DNA of 64,000 nt from Crotophaga sulcirostris (GCA_013397455.1 VYZB01000294.1:496001-560000); one strand, 5' to 3'. Shown: positions 24,918-38,476, numbered from the stretch's first letter. Made by a program: numbers and translations. Notes: generated from the sequence alone by a model not told the origin.

Positions 24918-27473
24918 TCATGAAAACAAAAGAAGGAATACAGTGCATATGTTTCCACCTTTTTCTCCCCTACTTCAGCATATTTAGCAATTACCATGTG
25001 GCCTCATGCCGGGGAGATGACTTCTCACCTTCATTCTCCATTCAAAAATGCATTTGTGGGGTCATTCCCAGCCAATTAGTCAAATCAATGACTCTGGTTG
25101 TCATTAGATGAGAATGTAACACAAAATCTCATCAGTTTTCACATTGCCCCACTGCCCCTGCCCCAAACCACAACTACCTGATGAAAATGCCTTCAATCAA
25201 ATGGTACCTGAGAATAAGGCCTAGTGGTACTTTGAACTAACCCTCAACCCCTGCCAGATGGTCCCTCTCTTCCCTGCCCACACCTGTCCGATCACAAGCA
25301 CTTGTGCCACAGGCAGCTGAGTCAGCGAAACCACCTCCAAATCCTGTGTCTCTCCTTGGAATAGATTAGATTTTGGCTAGTTTGGCTCCCTAACCTGCCT
25401 CAAACCTAGCTGCGTGAGCTGTAGGGATATGAGGCCGAGGGATGGTGGACAGGAGTGTGGGACAGCAGTGGCCCTGCCTTGCCCTGCCCCACAGCACTGG
25501 AGAACAGCACCTTGTCCTCCATCCTCAGCTCTACCTGCATGGCCCTAAGCTAACTGCTTGGCCTCTGGCAGCTCTCATGAAATTCAGAAGAAGGGTTACT
25601 CCCCAGTTTGTCTGGGAATCATTGCCATCATACTGAACATCATGCAACAATTTGGCAGGCTCCCACTCACTCACTGCTCCTGACGTGGAGCTTCCCACTT
25701 ATTTTGCTGCCGTACTACATGCATGAATTAAGTCCTTCAGCATGTGTTTCCGAAGTACTTTTCAAGGCTGGGCATTAGAGTTCGGAATAAATAATAATGC
25801 CACATAAAAAGTGAGTGGAAGGGTGAGAAATTTATTCCTCCACCTCTCGGGGAGAGGGACGCCTTGACAAGGGGCAAATGCTGCATTGGGTGGACCCTGC
25901 TGTTGGTCCAGTGGATGCTGCTCTCCCAGTCTCCCTCTGCTCTCTGGGCACAGGTAGTGTGGGAAGATGGATTCATTTGCAAATGTAAATACTGGCTGTC
26001 AGAGGGGGCAAGGAATTAGCTTTACATATGAAGAGAGAGGTGGCACTGCATGCTGTCAGGCTCATTAGGGAATCAGGACCCTGGTAGCTGGGCCATTTGG
26101 TAATGATCTACTCACTCCATCTGTCCTTTGTTTCTTTAATAACCCTCCAGTTCAGGCCAGACACCCTGGGCTTTGACATCATTCCTTCAATAACTCTATA
26201 GCCTTGATTCATTTTAAGACAGGTCAAGAAATCCAGTACATAGGCAAAAAGGATTTATGCAATATGAGATGTACTTATTTTCACAGTAAACCTAGATGGA
26301 AATGAAAATGCAACTGATAATGGCATTATCTGTGCACACACCTTAGCCACCACCCACCACAGATCATCTGGTGGTGTGGATCTCTGCTACTATTTTTTGT
26401 CTGGCACATCTTCAGCCAAAGTAAGAGCAAATCACATAAAATGGATGGAATCAAGCCTCTTCCTCACATGCCTTGCATACGCCCAAGCTTTCAGGAAAAG
26501 TTATTCAGATAGGAGGTAAGATGGCCCCAAAGGCACAGTTTCATAGCTCAAGCAATTGGAGGTTGATGCTGCTGAGAGAGGTCCTCTCTAGTACTGGCCA
26601 TGCTTTTCCATCACCAGCCTTCTATCAGTGGTTACACTTGCATGATCATGAGGCAAAGGGGATCAGCTCACAGACCCAGACAAAACTCATACCTGTAGGA
26701 GAAGAGTGGATTTAAGCAGGATCAATGGGTTGATTGTATTCATTGCGCAGCCACCTGGTCCAGTACAAAATATTCAGTGTGAACATGGAGCTGGAAGTGA
26801 GAGAGTGCAGGTGGGAAAGGATGGAGAATCTGCAGTCAGCATCAGGTGACTGCATCCTGAGACACACAGCAAGAGCTAAACTACCTTGACAGGAATTCAG
26901 GTGCAATATATCTTGGGCCTAAGGGATGCTTCAGGCCAGAACAGAAGTGATACTGAACATACCTGGGATCTCCACCATCTAACTCCTAAATCAAGCCCAT
27001 AACTATAGCTAAACTCCAATATTGCTTAAGAAAAAATCATATTCATTAGCACTAGAGCTGTGGGTCACTGGCTTATGAAAGGATTACCCTGCCTCAAAGT
27101 TTCTCTCTCATTCAATTCACTTTCTCTGCTCATATTTATGCTAATGTAAATGCAAAATTCACTTTAGGAGATCTGTAGAAAATAGCTGAAAATCTGGACT
27201 AATTTTAAATACCTTTGGTTGGCACACGTGCACCCACCACACCATGCTTGCATTATCCCTGTATATCAGGTCACCATGCTGGAGAGGAACTTTGGTTTAG
27301 AGCTAGCTGGAACCCTGCACAGGGTGGGCTGGGGGAGACTCAGCTTTCTCCATCTGGCTCTGCTGTTTCCACCTCAGCCTTGATGAGGCTTGAAAACCAA
27401 TTTTCAAGTGATTTATTATACTAAAAGCAATATTTATCTCACAGTTTAGCACCTTGTAAGTCTTTTTAGAGGA
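24918..27473. other. No recognised gene; moderately GC-richer middle
   Basis: Between about 25140 and 25560 the sequence is C-rich with several CCTGCC/CCCAC words, but it has no long frame (64 codons at most) and no recognisable promoter or exon. The remainder is ordinary unique DNA. Confidence 0.5.
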
Positions 27474-27700
27474 GAGTGGAAATACAAATTTTTACAATGA
27501 GGGTGATGAAATACTGGCACAGGTTGCCTAGGGAGGTAGTGGAGGCCCATTCCTGGAAACATTTAAGGTCAGGTTGGATGGGGCTCTGAACAACCAGATC
27601 CAGTTAAAGATGTCCAAGATGTCCCTGTTCCTCGGGGGGAGGGGTTGGACTGGATGGTCTGTAAAGGTCCCTTCCAATCCAAAGCATTCTATGATTCTAT
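27474..27700 (+). mobile_element. CR1 LINE, 5'-truncated 3' end (ATTCTATG-tail type)
   Basis: The sequence follows the CR1 3' end in order: GGCACAGGTTGCCTAGGGAG, a 'GGTTGGATGGGGCTCTGA' segment, GGTTGGACTGGATGGTC, AAGGTCCCTTCCAA, and a terminal CATTCTATGATTCTAT octamer tail ending at 27700. CR1 is a non-LTR retrotransposon whose copies are usually 5'-truncated and end in an 8-bp microsatellite. This copy is about 227 bp, contains no ORF2, and has accumulated several substitutions, so it is an old dead copy. Confidence 0.95.
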
Positions 27701-28139
27701 AGTCAATAGCAGTCTCACTATCACAGTGACTGACTTTCTGTCTTTTATGCCCTGCTGCTTTTGATATTGGATATTTGGTATTGAGCATGCAGGAAGGATT
27801 ATGCTTTTAGGAGAGGTTTCTCTAAGCAGGGAAGTGTGTGCTGGGTGGGTTTCTGTTCTCCCCTATTTAGTGGGAGAAGAGTGCCCTCCTGACTCCTCTA
27901 CAGACCCTTGATTTTTGACTGGGACTAGACTCTTCGTAGTGTGAAGGTGAGGAGGAGAATTAAAATATTTTTGTACTCCTTCAGTAAATGCATGCAGGTT
28001 TTCTATTAAAAGTTTCTTTTCACATTCACGCAAACAAATCTGCATTTACATGCTTCTATGCTGAGGAAGCCCATGGTTTCATCACCTTGTCCTTCTGACT
28101 GAGATAGGTAGGGTCATGATGCCCAGGTTTAACTAACAG
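27701..28139. other. No recognised gene
   Basis: This is unique sequence between a CR1 fragment and an AT-rich candidate element. Only short chance frames are present. Confidence 0.5.
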
Positions 28140-28480
28140 TAGTTTCTCATCCAGTAAGAGATAGAATTTTCGTAATTTTTGTTAAAAACTGCACATTTGC
28201 TTGCAAAATACCATAATCAAGCACAAACAATAGTATATAGCAGAATATAAATTTTCTATAACAAGTCATGCAAATGAGACATCATTCACATTGAATCTGA
28301 AACATGAATGCATTAAAATATAAGTAAAACAGCCAAATGAGTTGTAGATTGCTATATTGATGGGTTTATTTTCTTTATTATTCCTCCAGCTCTGGCTTCG
28401 AGCTAATAAAACCTTATTATGCACCTCTCTGCTCTGAGAGAGAAAATAATTATATTTACTAGGAGAAAAGGGTACTATAT
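28140..28480. promoter_or_regulatory. Candidate conserved noncoding element with a POU octamer
   Basis: This AT-rich block, free of open frames, contains a perfect octamer ATGCAAAT at 28268-28275. It also has many TAAT and ATTA cores on either side and a CAGCTCTGG/GAGCTAATAAAACC region near 28390-28415. The octamer is the consensus site of POU-family factors. Enhancer status is inference only. Confidence 0.22.
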
Positions 28481-31229
28481 TACATCTCAGAGGAGCTAAG
28501 ATATTTTCCTATTTCTGTGAGTTCTATAAATGGACTTTATTTCACCTTGAAAATATGTTAGTACAAAAAAATGCATAAAAAATATTTTCTCGCCTGCAGC
28601 AGACAACTTGGCAGAAAAAAGCCCCAACACTGAATGGAATAGCTGTGTTCTCTGAAGACTGCTAAGAGTCTGGATTGTACCATTGCTTTTGTGAGAGGAG
28701 ACAAACAATAAAAAGGTCAGAACAGTGTGAAAAGACAAGTACAAGATAAATGGAAAGCACAGCAGTTCAAGGTTTAATCAAATTTTCATTTGGTTTCTCC
28801 TTGAAATGATAAGACGTTCAAAATACAATGGAAGTTTTCCCAAGACTTGAATTTACTTAGTCTTTTAAAACATATGATTATCTTTTCTTAATTCAATGAC
28901 TTTTCAGTCTCACAGCCTTCTTTGCTTCTGGTCCTTGGTGTTCAGCATGCTCCATTACCAGGACTAAATACAGAAGCAGGAAATATGAGGAACTTTATTA
29001 AATTGCAAATCTCCTTAGAAATCCTTGCAATCTACTCTTGCAAGCCAAAAGTCATTCAAGACTGATGATAAGCTTTTGGATCTGTATCTGAAATAGACAC
29101 TTATTTTCTTCAATTTTCTCATCTGCTAGGATTTTTTCTCCCTTTTTCCAATCTTCCTTTCCTAGAAGAGGAGTTAGGCTCTTCATATAGCGTATAAGTA
29201 GATTTTCTTGGCCAGTTAAATGCAGCCTAAGTTTGGTTTCATTTTTATTGTCCTACAAAATTGTACGTTTTACTCAGCTGAAGAGAGATATAGAATATTT
29301 CCAGCATCCTGTCTCTTAAATTCAGGAGGCCTGCTAAAAATTCAGAAGTGCGAAGCCCCATCTAAGTGATAAATTATGGTGTTGATTTGTATCTCACAGA
29401 AAATTAAGCAGCATTTTGTTTTGATTAGGTTGAGTTTGCCTTTGTAAGTAGCATCATTTCTTGATTTTTGTATTGTTTCAATAAAAAATCTGGTTTTGGG
29501 AAAGCACTCTTATCCAGGGAAGTGATGGGTCCTTCCCATCTGTGCCAGCATGGCAGTCACCACCACAATTCTGGAAGAAGTTGCCCATCTCCCATCTCCT
29601 GGGCTGCCTCCCCTACTTTCCTTTCACTGTTTTGCTGGCAGTTGCTGCCCAAAGTTTAATTGAAACCACCTCCCCTTCTCTAGCTACCGCAGTGAAAACG
29701 GGGAGAAGTTGATCAAACCATGGACACAAGAGGTGGTGCTCTCTCCAGTGACCTCCACTTCCACTTCCAGCCCATCACCGCCTCATACCATTGCCACTGT
29801 TCTGTCTCTCCCTGCAGAGGTATGTAAAAGCAAGGCATAATTTTCCAGCTTTGAAGTTTAATTAAATAGGTATGGGCTACACAGCACAAATATTTCCTTC
29901 CACCCAGGCCACTGGCTGGAAGAAAGTGAACGACGAGACCAGGTGTTATTTGTGCTCTCTTCCCTTAGGGTTTTTCTGCATTGTATGACTTATCCCATCC
30001 ACTCTCTCTTCTGCTATCCATAGCAACAGTTACATGTATTTCTCCAAGATTGCGGAGAAAGCCATTGGCACTGGCAGACTCAATGAATAACAAACTGATT
30101 TGATGAAATTAACATTTGCTAAATATGATACATGATATTTGATCACAATATTTTAATAAAAGCAAGGATTACTATCAGTAATGCAAAAATGTGTCTGAAG
30201 TGTGTTGATAGGCATCCAAAACCAAAAATTATCAGATTAAATATGACTTGCTTATTAGAATTATGTTTTACATGAACATCCCTGAGGAAAATAAAGATAC
30301 AGGTAATTGCTTCTGTGGAGCATCCTGGGCCAGTGTATATCCCAGTCAAACCCACATTGTTCATACATGACATTTCAGCTCAAAGAGACAGACAACTTCA
30401 CACGCACTTGACCCTGCCCAATATACCCAAGTAAAACTAGTCTGCAGGTCTCTGCGTCCTGTTGCAACCAGGCCAAATTCACTCAGGGCCAGCTTCTCAA
30501 AAGGAATAGAGATATAAGTAGGAATAAAGTCTTTCTGCACCTCTTAAATGTGAACTTTATTCCTGTTCTTATACCTACGTGCTTTTACAGTTTTGGAGGG
30601 TACCTGTGGCAGGAGCAATGCTTTTCTATGTAAAGCATTAGCATAATTTCTATTTTGTTAGATATGGTAAAGATAGGTATCAAAAAAAGAGGACTGACAC
30701 TGTCTATATTTGCCTATATATGAAGTTTATCTCTCCCTAGATTGAAAATATGCAGGTTCCCTCATGCAAGTGCCTTATGAAATAAACCGTAATCTATCTC
30801 TGCTTTATTTTTAAGCAAAAAGGTTAAATAAGAATGGAAACCCAAGGCCATTCAGGGCTTCTCAAAATCTTCTAAACAGTCTTTTTTTTAAAAAAAATTA
30901 GCATTTCAAACAACAAAGTTTGAGAGCCAACACCTATGCTTCTTTATTCACCAGTTTTCAAAAGAAAATAACTCTAAACATATTCCCTGTTAAATACAAG
31001 TTAATCCTACACAAAGAATAAAGACTTGGCTGTGAAAGTGCTTTTTGCCCTGCTTAGAAGGCTCCTGGGGGGAAAAAATGTAATATAAATACATAAAAAA
31101 AATCTGATGCAAGAGTCAAATCTGCAAATACCTCTGCCCTCAGCTCCAACAAGGTCACTGTTTCTCCATGTGTTCAGTCAGACTAAATGAGAATGACTGT
31201 GTATAATAGAAACTCCACAAATGCAACTA
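28481..31229. other. No recognised gene; unique DNA
   Basis: Only short open frames occur. A mixed T8/A8 run lies near 30880-30898. No recognised repeats or RNA genes were found. Confidence 0.5.
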
Positions 31230-31390
31230 TTTACAAGGAATTGTGCCCATGTTTTTAATTCTTTCCTAAATTAAAGTTTAATTATTTCCAAGTGTCAATT
31301 TTATTATCTTGCTAATTTGTCTGGGCGTGAATCAATATGCCAGCTGGGCACATAATAATGTAAACACCACTCATTTTAAAAAGGGCTCAA
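31230..31390. promoter_or_regulatory. Candidate conserved noncoding segment
   Basis: A run of TTAAAGTTTAATTATTT, TTTTATTATCTTGCTAATTTG and CACATAATAATGTAAACA words has the dense homeodomain/forkhead-site texture of vertebrate conserved elements. A 111-codon open frame starts inside it and runs on to 31644 but has no recognisable domain. The evidence is weak and visual. Confidence 0.18.
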
Positions 31391-34300
31391 CCAAGAAAAA
31401 TGCTGAACATCCTTTGCAGAGATTAAGTTCTTTGAAAGAAGCAGAGGAGGCTCAACAGTGGCTGCTGGGGCAGTCAATGTTCAATCCCCAGCCCTTCCCA
31501 GCACAGAGCTGCATCAGTAGAGCTGACAGAGCAATCCCCTGGTGTAAAATTCTGAGCAAGCTTCTGGATGAAATGTTAGGAGCAAAGGATTCCATGAAGT
31601 TTTTCCCATTTACATTGAAACAGAATTGTTTTTTTCTCCTTTAGTAAACATGTAATAAATATTTTGCAGAGTCAGGAGGGAAAAATCACAAGCAATCTGC
31701 TTGCATTGCATGAAATTCAAGTTACATTTCCCCTCACATCTCTTTCATTCACTCTATGTTAGGGGAAAAAGTGGATATTGACTTAAGCATGTGCAGCTTT
31801 AAAAGTCAGAGCTGAAATACACTGCCATTCAGTCATGCTCTGCTGTTTCCCAAATGGAAACTGGCAGAGACTTAATGCCTTCATCTTCAGGTGAGCTATG
31901 ATACATGGATCAGAACAGGCTTTGAGGAAACTATCATCATTCCTCTTTATGGCAGAAGCACAGAGTACCCTGGCAAAGTGGATCTTACTTTAGGCAGATT
32001 GAATCCAACGTGGCTTTAAGAAGGAGAAAAACTAACTTAATGACAGTTTATTTATTTTAAGCCTTTGCCAGGCCACATCTCAGGATTTTCCTTAGACTTT
32101 TTTATAACACTTCACAAACAGCTGCAGCTTCCCTGTAAATATTTTATATGACTTCAATTAAACATCTGTCAGGAAACAGCCCGTGCTTGACCTTGGCTCC
32201 TGTCAGAATAATGTGCACCTCAAGGTATTCCAGTTTCTGAAATCACATTTGAATAAATCACTAACTTCATAAACAGGGACATCTCACCATGGGCTATAGA
32301 TGTTACATGGAACTTCTCCAGGAAGAACAGTCTGGCGGAGTACAACTTCCATTTACAAGTACTCATGTTCAGCTTCAACAAATGTGCGACTTATACGAAG
32401 GCAATATGCAGGAACAGAAGGTGTCCATCTTCTTGAAGAAGACAGGCCTGAATAGGAACTGACTGGTGCAGGTTTCTTCCAAAGAAAATCAAAACAAGCA
32501 TCCAGAATGTGAGATCTTCAGAAATATCATATTTCTGCTGCTCAGCACGGAGTGAAGTTATTCACTGCCCCCATGAAAATTACCTTATAGTCTCCCTGTA
32601 ATGGTTGTGATATCTTTGTGCCCAGGGGAAGATAAAGAGGATTCTTTTTCCCCCAAGTTTGATTTAATACCAGACAAAATATGTAAAAGCAGCAACACTC
32701 ATACTGTGTATATCAAAATGAAAACAGAGAAATAAGTTATGAGCTCTATTACACAAGAAAAAAAGATTACACGAAGAGAGTTATGAAAATGAAGATAGAT
32801 GAATGGGATGCAGACTCAGTCTGCAGTGCTACCCAAACTGAACTGCCATTCCCTACAGCATTAATCACTCAACATTATCAGCCTGAATTTTTCAAGAATT
32901 CAAACTAAGAGTTTGGATTCTCATTTCACCATTCAACACCACTCTAACTGTCTGAAACAATACTCTGTTAGATCAGCAAAGAGGATGGAAACTGCATCAA
33001 GGATCAGAGCTGGCCCTGCACATGTCTCAGAAATGCATGACACATTCAAAAGATGATTTCACAGCAGGCAAACAAAATCAGCAGAAGTTGCAAAGAATTA
33101 GTTGTTGAGAACCAAAAATCTGTAAACTTTGGAAGATAATCACATGCTTAACAGGAATTCTAAGCATGTTTAAAAATAGTTTTTTCTCTACCCTGGAAGA
33201 TGATGAGCTCCACATCCATTGCTCGGAGCCATCTGAACACATTACAGTGCTGTTCACAGCAATGCAAGTGCAAGCTTAGGCATTCTGTGAAAACGGGACA
33301 AGGACACTGTTTTTCTTATGACTGTGAATGCTCATTAGCTCTTGCTGATTGTGATGGAGACCCAGCAGAAAACTTCTCAAAACTTAGGGGGAGAAAAAAG
33401 ATAAAGAAAGAATTAATCTCCAATAATGGAACTTGACAATTCAGCTTTGGAGACTCTAATGGAGGAGGAATTAGTCTAGCAACTTATATAAAATCATAAC
33501 ATACTGCTAATAAGTAGAGCTAAGTTGAAAAAGATTAAACTGAAGGCTATTTTGCTCAATGTTTTACCTCTGAATGCCATCACACCTGATGCATAGAATT
33601 AAACCCGGCGTTACCGCATAGCTGGTTGGCTTTAGCTGTGGTCAGTCACCAGTGTTTACTTATCACATGGCCTGTATTGCTGTTCTGAACCCTTACTGCA
33701 AGCCTGGCACCTGCTCAAAATTGCTTTTGTGTTTGCATGTGGGATGCATCCAGTAACATGGTTGATGGCTGTGGTCAGGGAAAGTAATTACAGCTATTGA
33801 GTGACATCAGCAGTTAAGATTCCTGGTCAATAAAGTCTAATAATAAGGGTCAGGTTGTTCTAGTAGTGGATCTAACCTAAATTAATGCAGATGCTATTTG
33901 TGATCTCCCCTTCAGCTTCATTGAAACCTACTTGACCTATTTAAATCGACTCAGCGTAATGGCAGGTTGGCCAGAAAGACTTAGACCTCGTGGGCCTCAG
34001 CTCTCCCTTCTTTGCCCAAGGAAACTCCAAAGAATTTCCCCAATTCTTGGGGAAATAAACACTGCAAGTCCCTATGGAATAGCAAAAGGATTGTTTGTAT
34101 GGAAAAGATCCCGCCCTCTGAAGAAAAATAAGGTCATGCAAAGGAAATTCTGCTAAGGGACTTGCTCTCCAGAATGGGAGATGCTAGGTAGAGGCTGAAC
34201 AGTGTGAATTCAGTGAAGGGAGCAGGTGAAAAATCTGAGTCATCCAAGACCAAAGCAGCAGTTTGGGGAAATAAGACAACATCATTTTTCTACTGAGTTT

Positions 34301-36050
34301 TCAGGCAACTCAGTGTCCTGGTCTTATTGGTCACTCATCCTGATCCACACTTGACACTCGTAAAATATAAGCAAGGAATGCTGTGAGTAGGACTCCCCAA
34401 AGAGTTGTTGGGGGTGAGATGGCAGCAGTCTCCAGGTGGTCCTTTGCCTGTGATGGGAAGGTGCTGTAAGCACAGCTGGGCTGCTGGCTATCCGTTGACA
34501 TCCCCATTGGTTGTCTTCCTCCTGCACTAGATTACAGAGTTCACATCTGCTCTGCTTGTGTATGCAGAAAAAAGATGAGAACACCAAGTCCTGAGGGCTG
34601 AAATGAAAAGGAGGTGACACTACCTTCTGTATGAAAAGCGACCAGGAGAAAGTGAAATTACTGATTTCTGCAGTGCTGGAGAGCTCAAGCAGCCTCTTGG
34701 TTGTTCACATTCTTCCTCACAGTATGCGAGCACCCAAGGCTGGTGGTGCTGGGTGATGTGTTTCTTTCCATGCTCCTCAACCATGGCAGGTTTCTGGATC
34801 TCCTCTTCACAAAACTGTGCTTTGGCCCTATTTCACCAGCCAGGTGGCCATTGCCCTAGAAAAATACATGGTCAATGAGATGTTAAAAAAACAAATCCTT
34901 GTGGCTTCTTGGACAAGTGTTAACAGGTTTGCTGAAAGATTTTACCACAAAGCAACACAGGCTATCACACTCCGAGACTTACCTAGGCACATGCTAACAT
35001 TTACCCGTGTGATGTTACTGCTTCCCATTGCCCTGCCTGCATTTTTACATTGCTTTGATGGCAGGCTCTGGGGCTGCTGCATGATTACTCAGCTGTCTGC
35101 AGAGCCTGGTTTGATTTGCAGCAAATCATAAGGTTTGTGATTTCATGATATGGGTCATACAATCTGGCAGTATGTGTGTGGCAGGTCAGAGGTGAGCCCA
35201 CCTCAGCAGAACTCTGCAGGGGAAAATTTAGGTTGGTCTACCTGCCTCTTTGGACCTTAGCTTTCATTGCTGGTGCTCTTCAATTCCTTCAGAAGCTTGG
35301 GAGGAAACAATCAAGTACATCCTCTATCACACTCTCATTTTTTTATTTACTGTTTTATGTTGTTGTTGTTTGTTTGAAACTCCTCTTTAAGCAGAAATTC
35401 CTCCATGGTCATGTTGGATTTTTTTTTTACAACTTTCATTTTTTGCAGGTAAGGAAGAGTGGTTGTACCTCTCTTTCTTAGTCTGGTAATGGTAATCATC
35501 CTGTTTGGCCAGACTCCCTACAGTTCTTGGGCAATTACAGGTCACATTCTTCAGCTATCAAATAGCAGGTTTGAAACTTTTCAGGTGCTGTCAACCCTGC
35601 TTGCTATGATTTTGAAAGGTATAAGGCCTCGAGTAGACAAGCATTTCTGTATCAAATCTTCAGCGATTGTTGCAGCTTCAAATCCCTGGGAGGACAAAGC
35701 CCCCACCACAGTAGGGGCTTTATGAGTGAAACAGCCATCGGGGTTTCAGGTGATGAAAGAAGAGATGTGCATGCTTGCCCCTCATGTTATATGGTTATAT
35801 AGATGCTTGCTAAGAAAGCTAGATCTGTGTTAGACCTGTTAGCAGATTTATGGCTTGCTTTGCAATGCTGTAGGTTATTCGGAGAACAGCACAGTAACTT
35901 CCTGTGCTGTTATTTTAAAGCAGGCTTTCTGTTACCATCGATCACAGAAGCCGTCTGTAAGCTGAGATCTTTCCAAGGCTTAAGTCTCAACGTGAGGGCT
36001 CTGAGGGACCCCTTCATCCAAGGAAAGATATGTGCTCTGCTCTTTGGAGC
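31391..36050. other. No recognised gene; unique DNA
   Basis: Open frames up to 111 codons lie on both strands without family resemblance. Between 34.8 and 35.8 kb several plus-strand frames follow each other (34817-35131, 35176-35481, 35459-35725) in different phases. Their translations are low-complexity or hydrophobic, no splice-compatible gene model emerged, and I regard them as chance. Confidence 0.45.
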
Positions 36051-36126
36051 GGGGGGGGGGGGGGGGGGGTCTGGCTTCCAGCAGTGCTGTGGAGGCCGCN
36101 NNNNNNNNNNNNNNNGGGGGGGGGGG
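36051..36126 (+). repeat. Poly-G tracts around an assembly gap
   Basis: A run of 19 G (36051-36069) is followed by 30 bp of normal sequence, 16 N (36100-36115) and a further 11 G (36116-36126). Long G runs defeat sequencing chemistry and can form G-quadruplexes, so the gap is probably sequence-caused and its true length is unknown. The open frames that cross the N block in both directions (35803-36246 plus, 35910-36227 minus) are artefacts. Confidence 0.95.
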
Positions 36127-38225
36127 AGGAGTAAAAATGAAGCCAACATAAGCTGTTTGTCCTTGAGCACCTTCAATAGTTTCAATTTCCTAGCAACAGA
36201 AAACTTTGCCCATGACAGAAATGACAATTGCCCTTCAATTCAGTGAGGAAATGGTTCCTTCATGCTGCAAATAAGATTTATCTGCTTGTGCCCTACATTC
36301 CTGAAGGGTGCAATATACCACTTTAATGATGCTTTTGCTAATCAGTGAGTAGCTGCAAATGGAAGTGCTTTCACCTGGTATCTTGGAAAACATATTTTGT
36401 AAGTGAAATGTATGCTCCATTTATATCCTAGAAATTCAGCTCTGCCTTCAAGTGTACATTTTAAAAGAAAAAAAAAGGAGGGAGAGAGAAAGAGTGAAGC
36501 TTAGTATAAAACTTTGCTGAATATTTTCAGGTCCTGGTAAAATGTCTTAGAAACTCACAGAAAAATGGCAGATTCAGAAAGAGCTTACAAAGACAGGGTC
36601 CATGTGAATCTGTGTATCTAGGTGTTTACCCTCTTGTTTTTTTCAGGCGGTAGAGCCTACATTTCCGAAGTAGGGAATGAAGTCTTTCCTCACAACTGGT
36701 TGAGTGCAGGCCCAATTACTTTCAAAAATATATTTGTAGGTCAGTGAGTCCGAAACCAGCTCCTCCCAATCATCAGCCTCCGTTCTTTGCTTAACACTAG
36801 ACAAATGGATGTTCCCAGTCACTACTCATCCCATTTTATAAAAGATTATTATGAGAAAAGCTTATTAATCTTGTCAATTTGTTCAGAACACTGTTTGAAG
36901 GATTATTTAACAGCAGGTTCTCTCTTTTTTTCCCCCGCCTAACCATTTTATGCCTTTTCTGTTTGCTCAGCAGTTTACAACCTTAGTCATGGTACATTGC
37001 ATCTCCCACAGAAACGACAGTGCTTTCAGTGACAAGCGTTTGACATGCAACATGGAGCAAATATAGGAAAAAAGTAGGGCTAAAAGGGTACCAGGGCAAA
37101 GACAGGGTCAGCTTTGCTTTTTTTTCTTCTTATACTAGAAAAGTGAACAGGGAATTTTAATTGTCTAAAATTTTTGTAGATGAGATTTGGATTAGTTTTG
37201 GTGGCACTTTTAAAGTAAGCATTTTTTTTCTTTTATAGCCTGTTTAAGTGTATCTTTTTCCAGGTTTCTCTCCCTTTCCCAGCTCTTTGGCTCTCCTGTG
37301 TGTCTTGAGGTTTACCTTACCAGTAATTCATCTTTCCTCTTTCAAAAACATTTTCCATCTGGGCTTTCTCCCAGACTGCTTAAAGTCTGTCTTGGGAATT
37401 GCATCTAATAATTTCTCATGTTTTTTAATGTGCCACTTTGGAAGGGTTCATTTCTCATTTACTTGAAAAACCTGGTTTTAACAAGAAAAAAAAGAGATTG
37501 CAGGAGATGGCATTAGGTGTGCTAGAACTAAGATGTAGTAAAAACAACTGGAATCTCTAGGCACACTCAGTTACCATCTGAGGATCAAAATTATTTTACC
37601 AGCAAGAAAACATATGTCCTGTAAATGAGCTGCACTAAAGTTAGAAATAGTTGAATATCTGAGTGTACAACAGCGTTAATTTCACTGTTCTATTAATTAA
37701 AGACTAACTGCTGTCACACTGCCTTCAGGAAGATGCTTTGATTTAACAGTATGTCTGAGGTATGAAAGTTAAATGATAAATGGCATTTAACACATCTGAT
37801 AGGTATGTTTTACAAAGGAAAACTACAAAGTAATTGTAGTAATAATTTATGTTTCTTTTCTGGTGTGTTCTGAAATATCTTTTATCGTGGGAGGTGTACT
37901 GTAATGGAGAAGGACTAAGCACTGCCATCAACTGATCACAGTAATGAGTGTCATTCTTGTCTTGTCAATCACAAACCTTTGTGAAGAAACTGGAGAAACA
38001 AAAGGAGTTGATAACAGTGAAAGAACAGTTATCATGATGAGACAAAGCTTTAAAATGACATAGGTATCGCTCGTGAATGATTTGGTTCTGTGTAAGAATA
38101 TGATTTGATCATGCTGTAGAAAATCAAAATACGTCCTGATAAGCCCCAATGATTGCCTCTCAGGTGGCTTGACTGGAAATTCCCCCCAAACTGAATCCAT
38201 ATGGATATGTGTTTACATATGTATG
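36127..38225. other. No recognised gene; unique DNA
   Basis: Short open frames only. A GA-rich patch (AAAAAAAAAAGGAGGGAGAGAG-like) lies near 36465-36495 but is too short to class as a satellite. Nothing else was recognised up to the CR1 cluster. Confidence 0.5.
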
Positions 38226-38398
38226 TAAGGAGTCTGAGGGGAGACCTTATCACTGTCTACAGCTACCTGACAAGAGGTTGTAGAGAGGTGGGTGTTGATA
38301 TTTTCTCCCAGGTAACAACTGATAGGATGAGAGGAAACGGCCTCAAGCAGTGCCAGGGGAGGTTTAGACTGGATACTGGGAAAAAATTCCTTTGCTGA
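38226..38398 (+). pseudogene. Decayed C-terminal end of CR1 ORF2
   Basis: In one plus-strand frame the CR1 fragment still reads as the extreme C-terminus of ORF2 (endonuclease-reverse transcriptase). The frame shows [12 protein letters not shown], then a Cys-Arg-Glu-rich stretch, then RGNGL and [11 protein letters not shown], stopping after KKFLC at 38398. In intact CR1 proteins this lies downstream of the RT catalytic palm, so no catalytic motif is present. The stop after KKFLC and the 5' truncation make it non-functional. Confidence 0.75.
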
Positions 38399-38476
38399 AA
38401 GGGTTATCGTGCACTGGAACAGGCTACATAGGGCAGTGGTTGAGTCACCATCTTTGGAAGTATTTAAAAGACGGGT
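38226..38476 (+). mobile_element. CR1 LINE (host copy), 5' segment
   Basis: This is the plus-strand CR1 that was later interrupted. It starts at CR1-typical GGAGTCTGAGGGGAGACC and continues through GGTTGTAGAGAGGTGGGTG, CCCAGGTAACAACTGATAGG and CACTGGAACAGGCTAC to TTAAAAGACGGGT at 38476. The element resumes exactly at 38825. Sequence and tail type place it in the older ATTCTATG-tailed class. Confidence 0.95.

Noticed and set aside
34817..35725. Three successive plus-strand frames that could mimic exons
   Set aside because: Phases differ, the frames overlap, and the translations are low-complexity or hydrophobic. No consistent splice acceptor/donor arrangement gives a continuous protein.
35803..36246. 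147-codon plus frame and 105-codon minus frame
   Set aside because: Both run through the 16-N gap and poly-G/poly-C tracts, so the translations are partly unknown and glycine or proline runs are artefacts.
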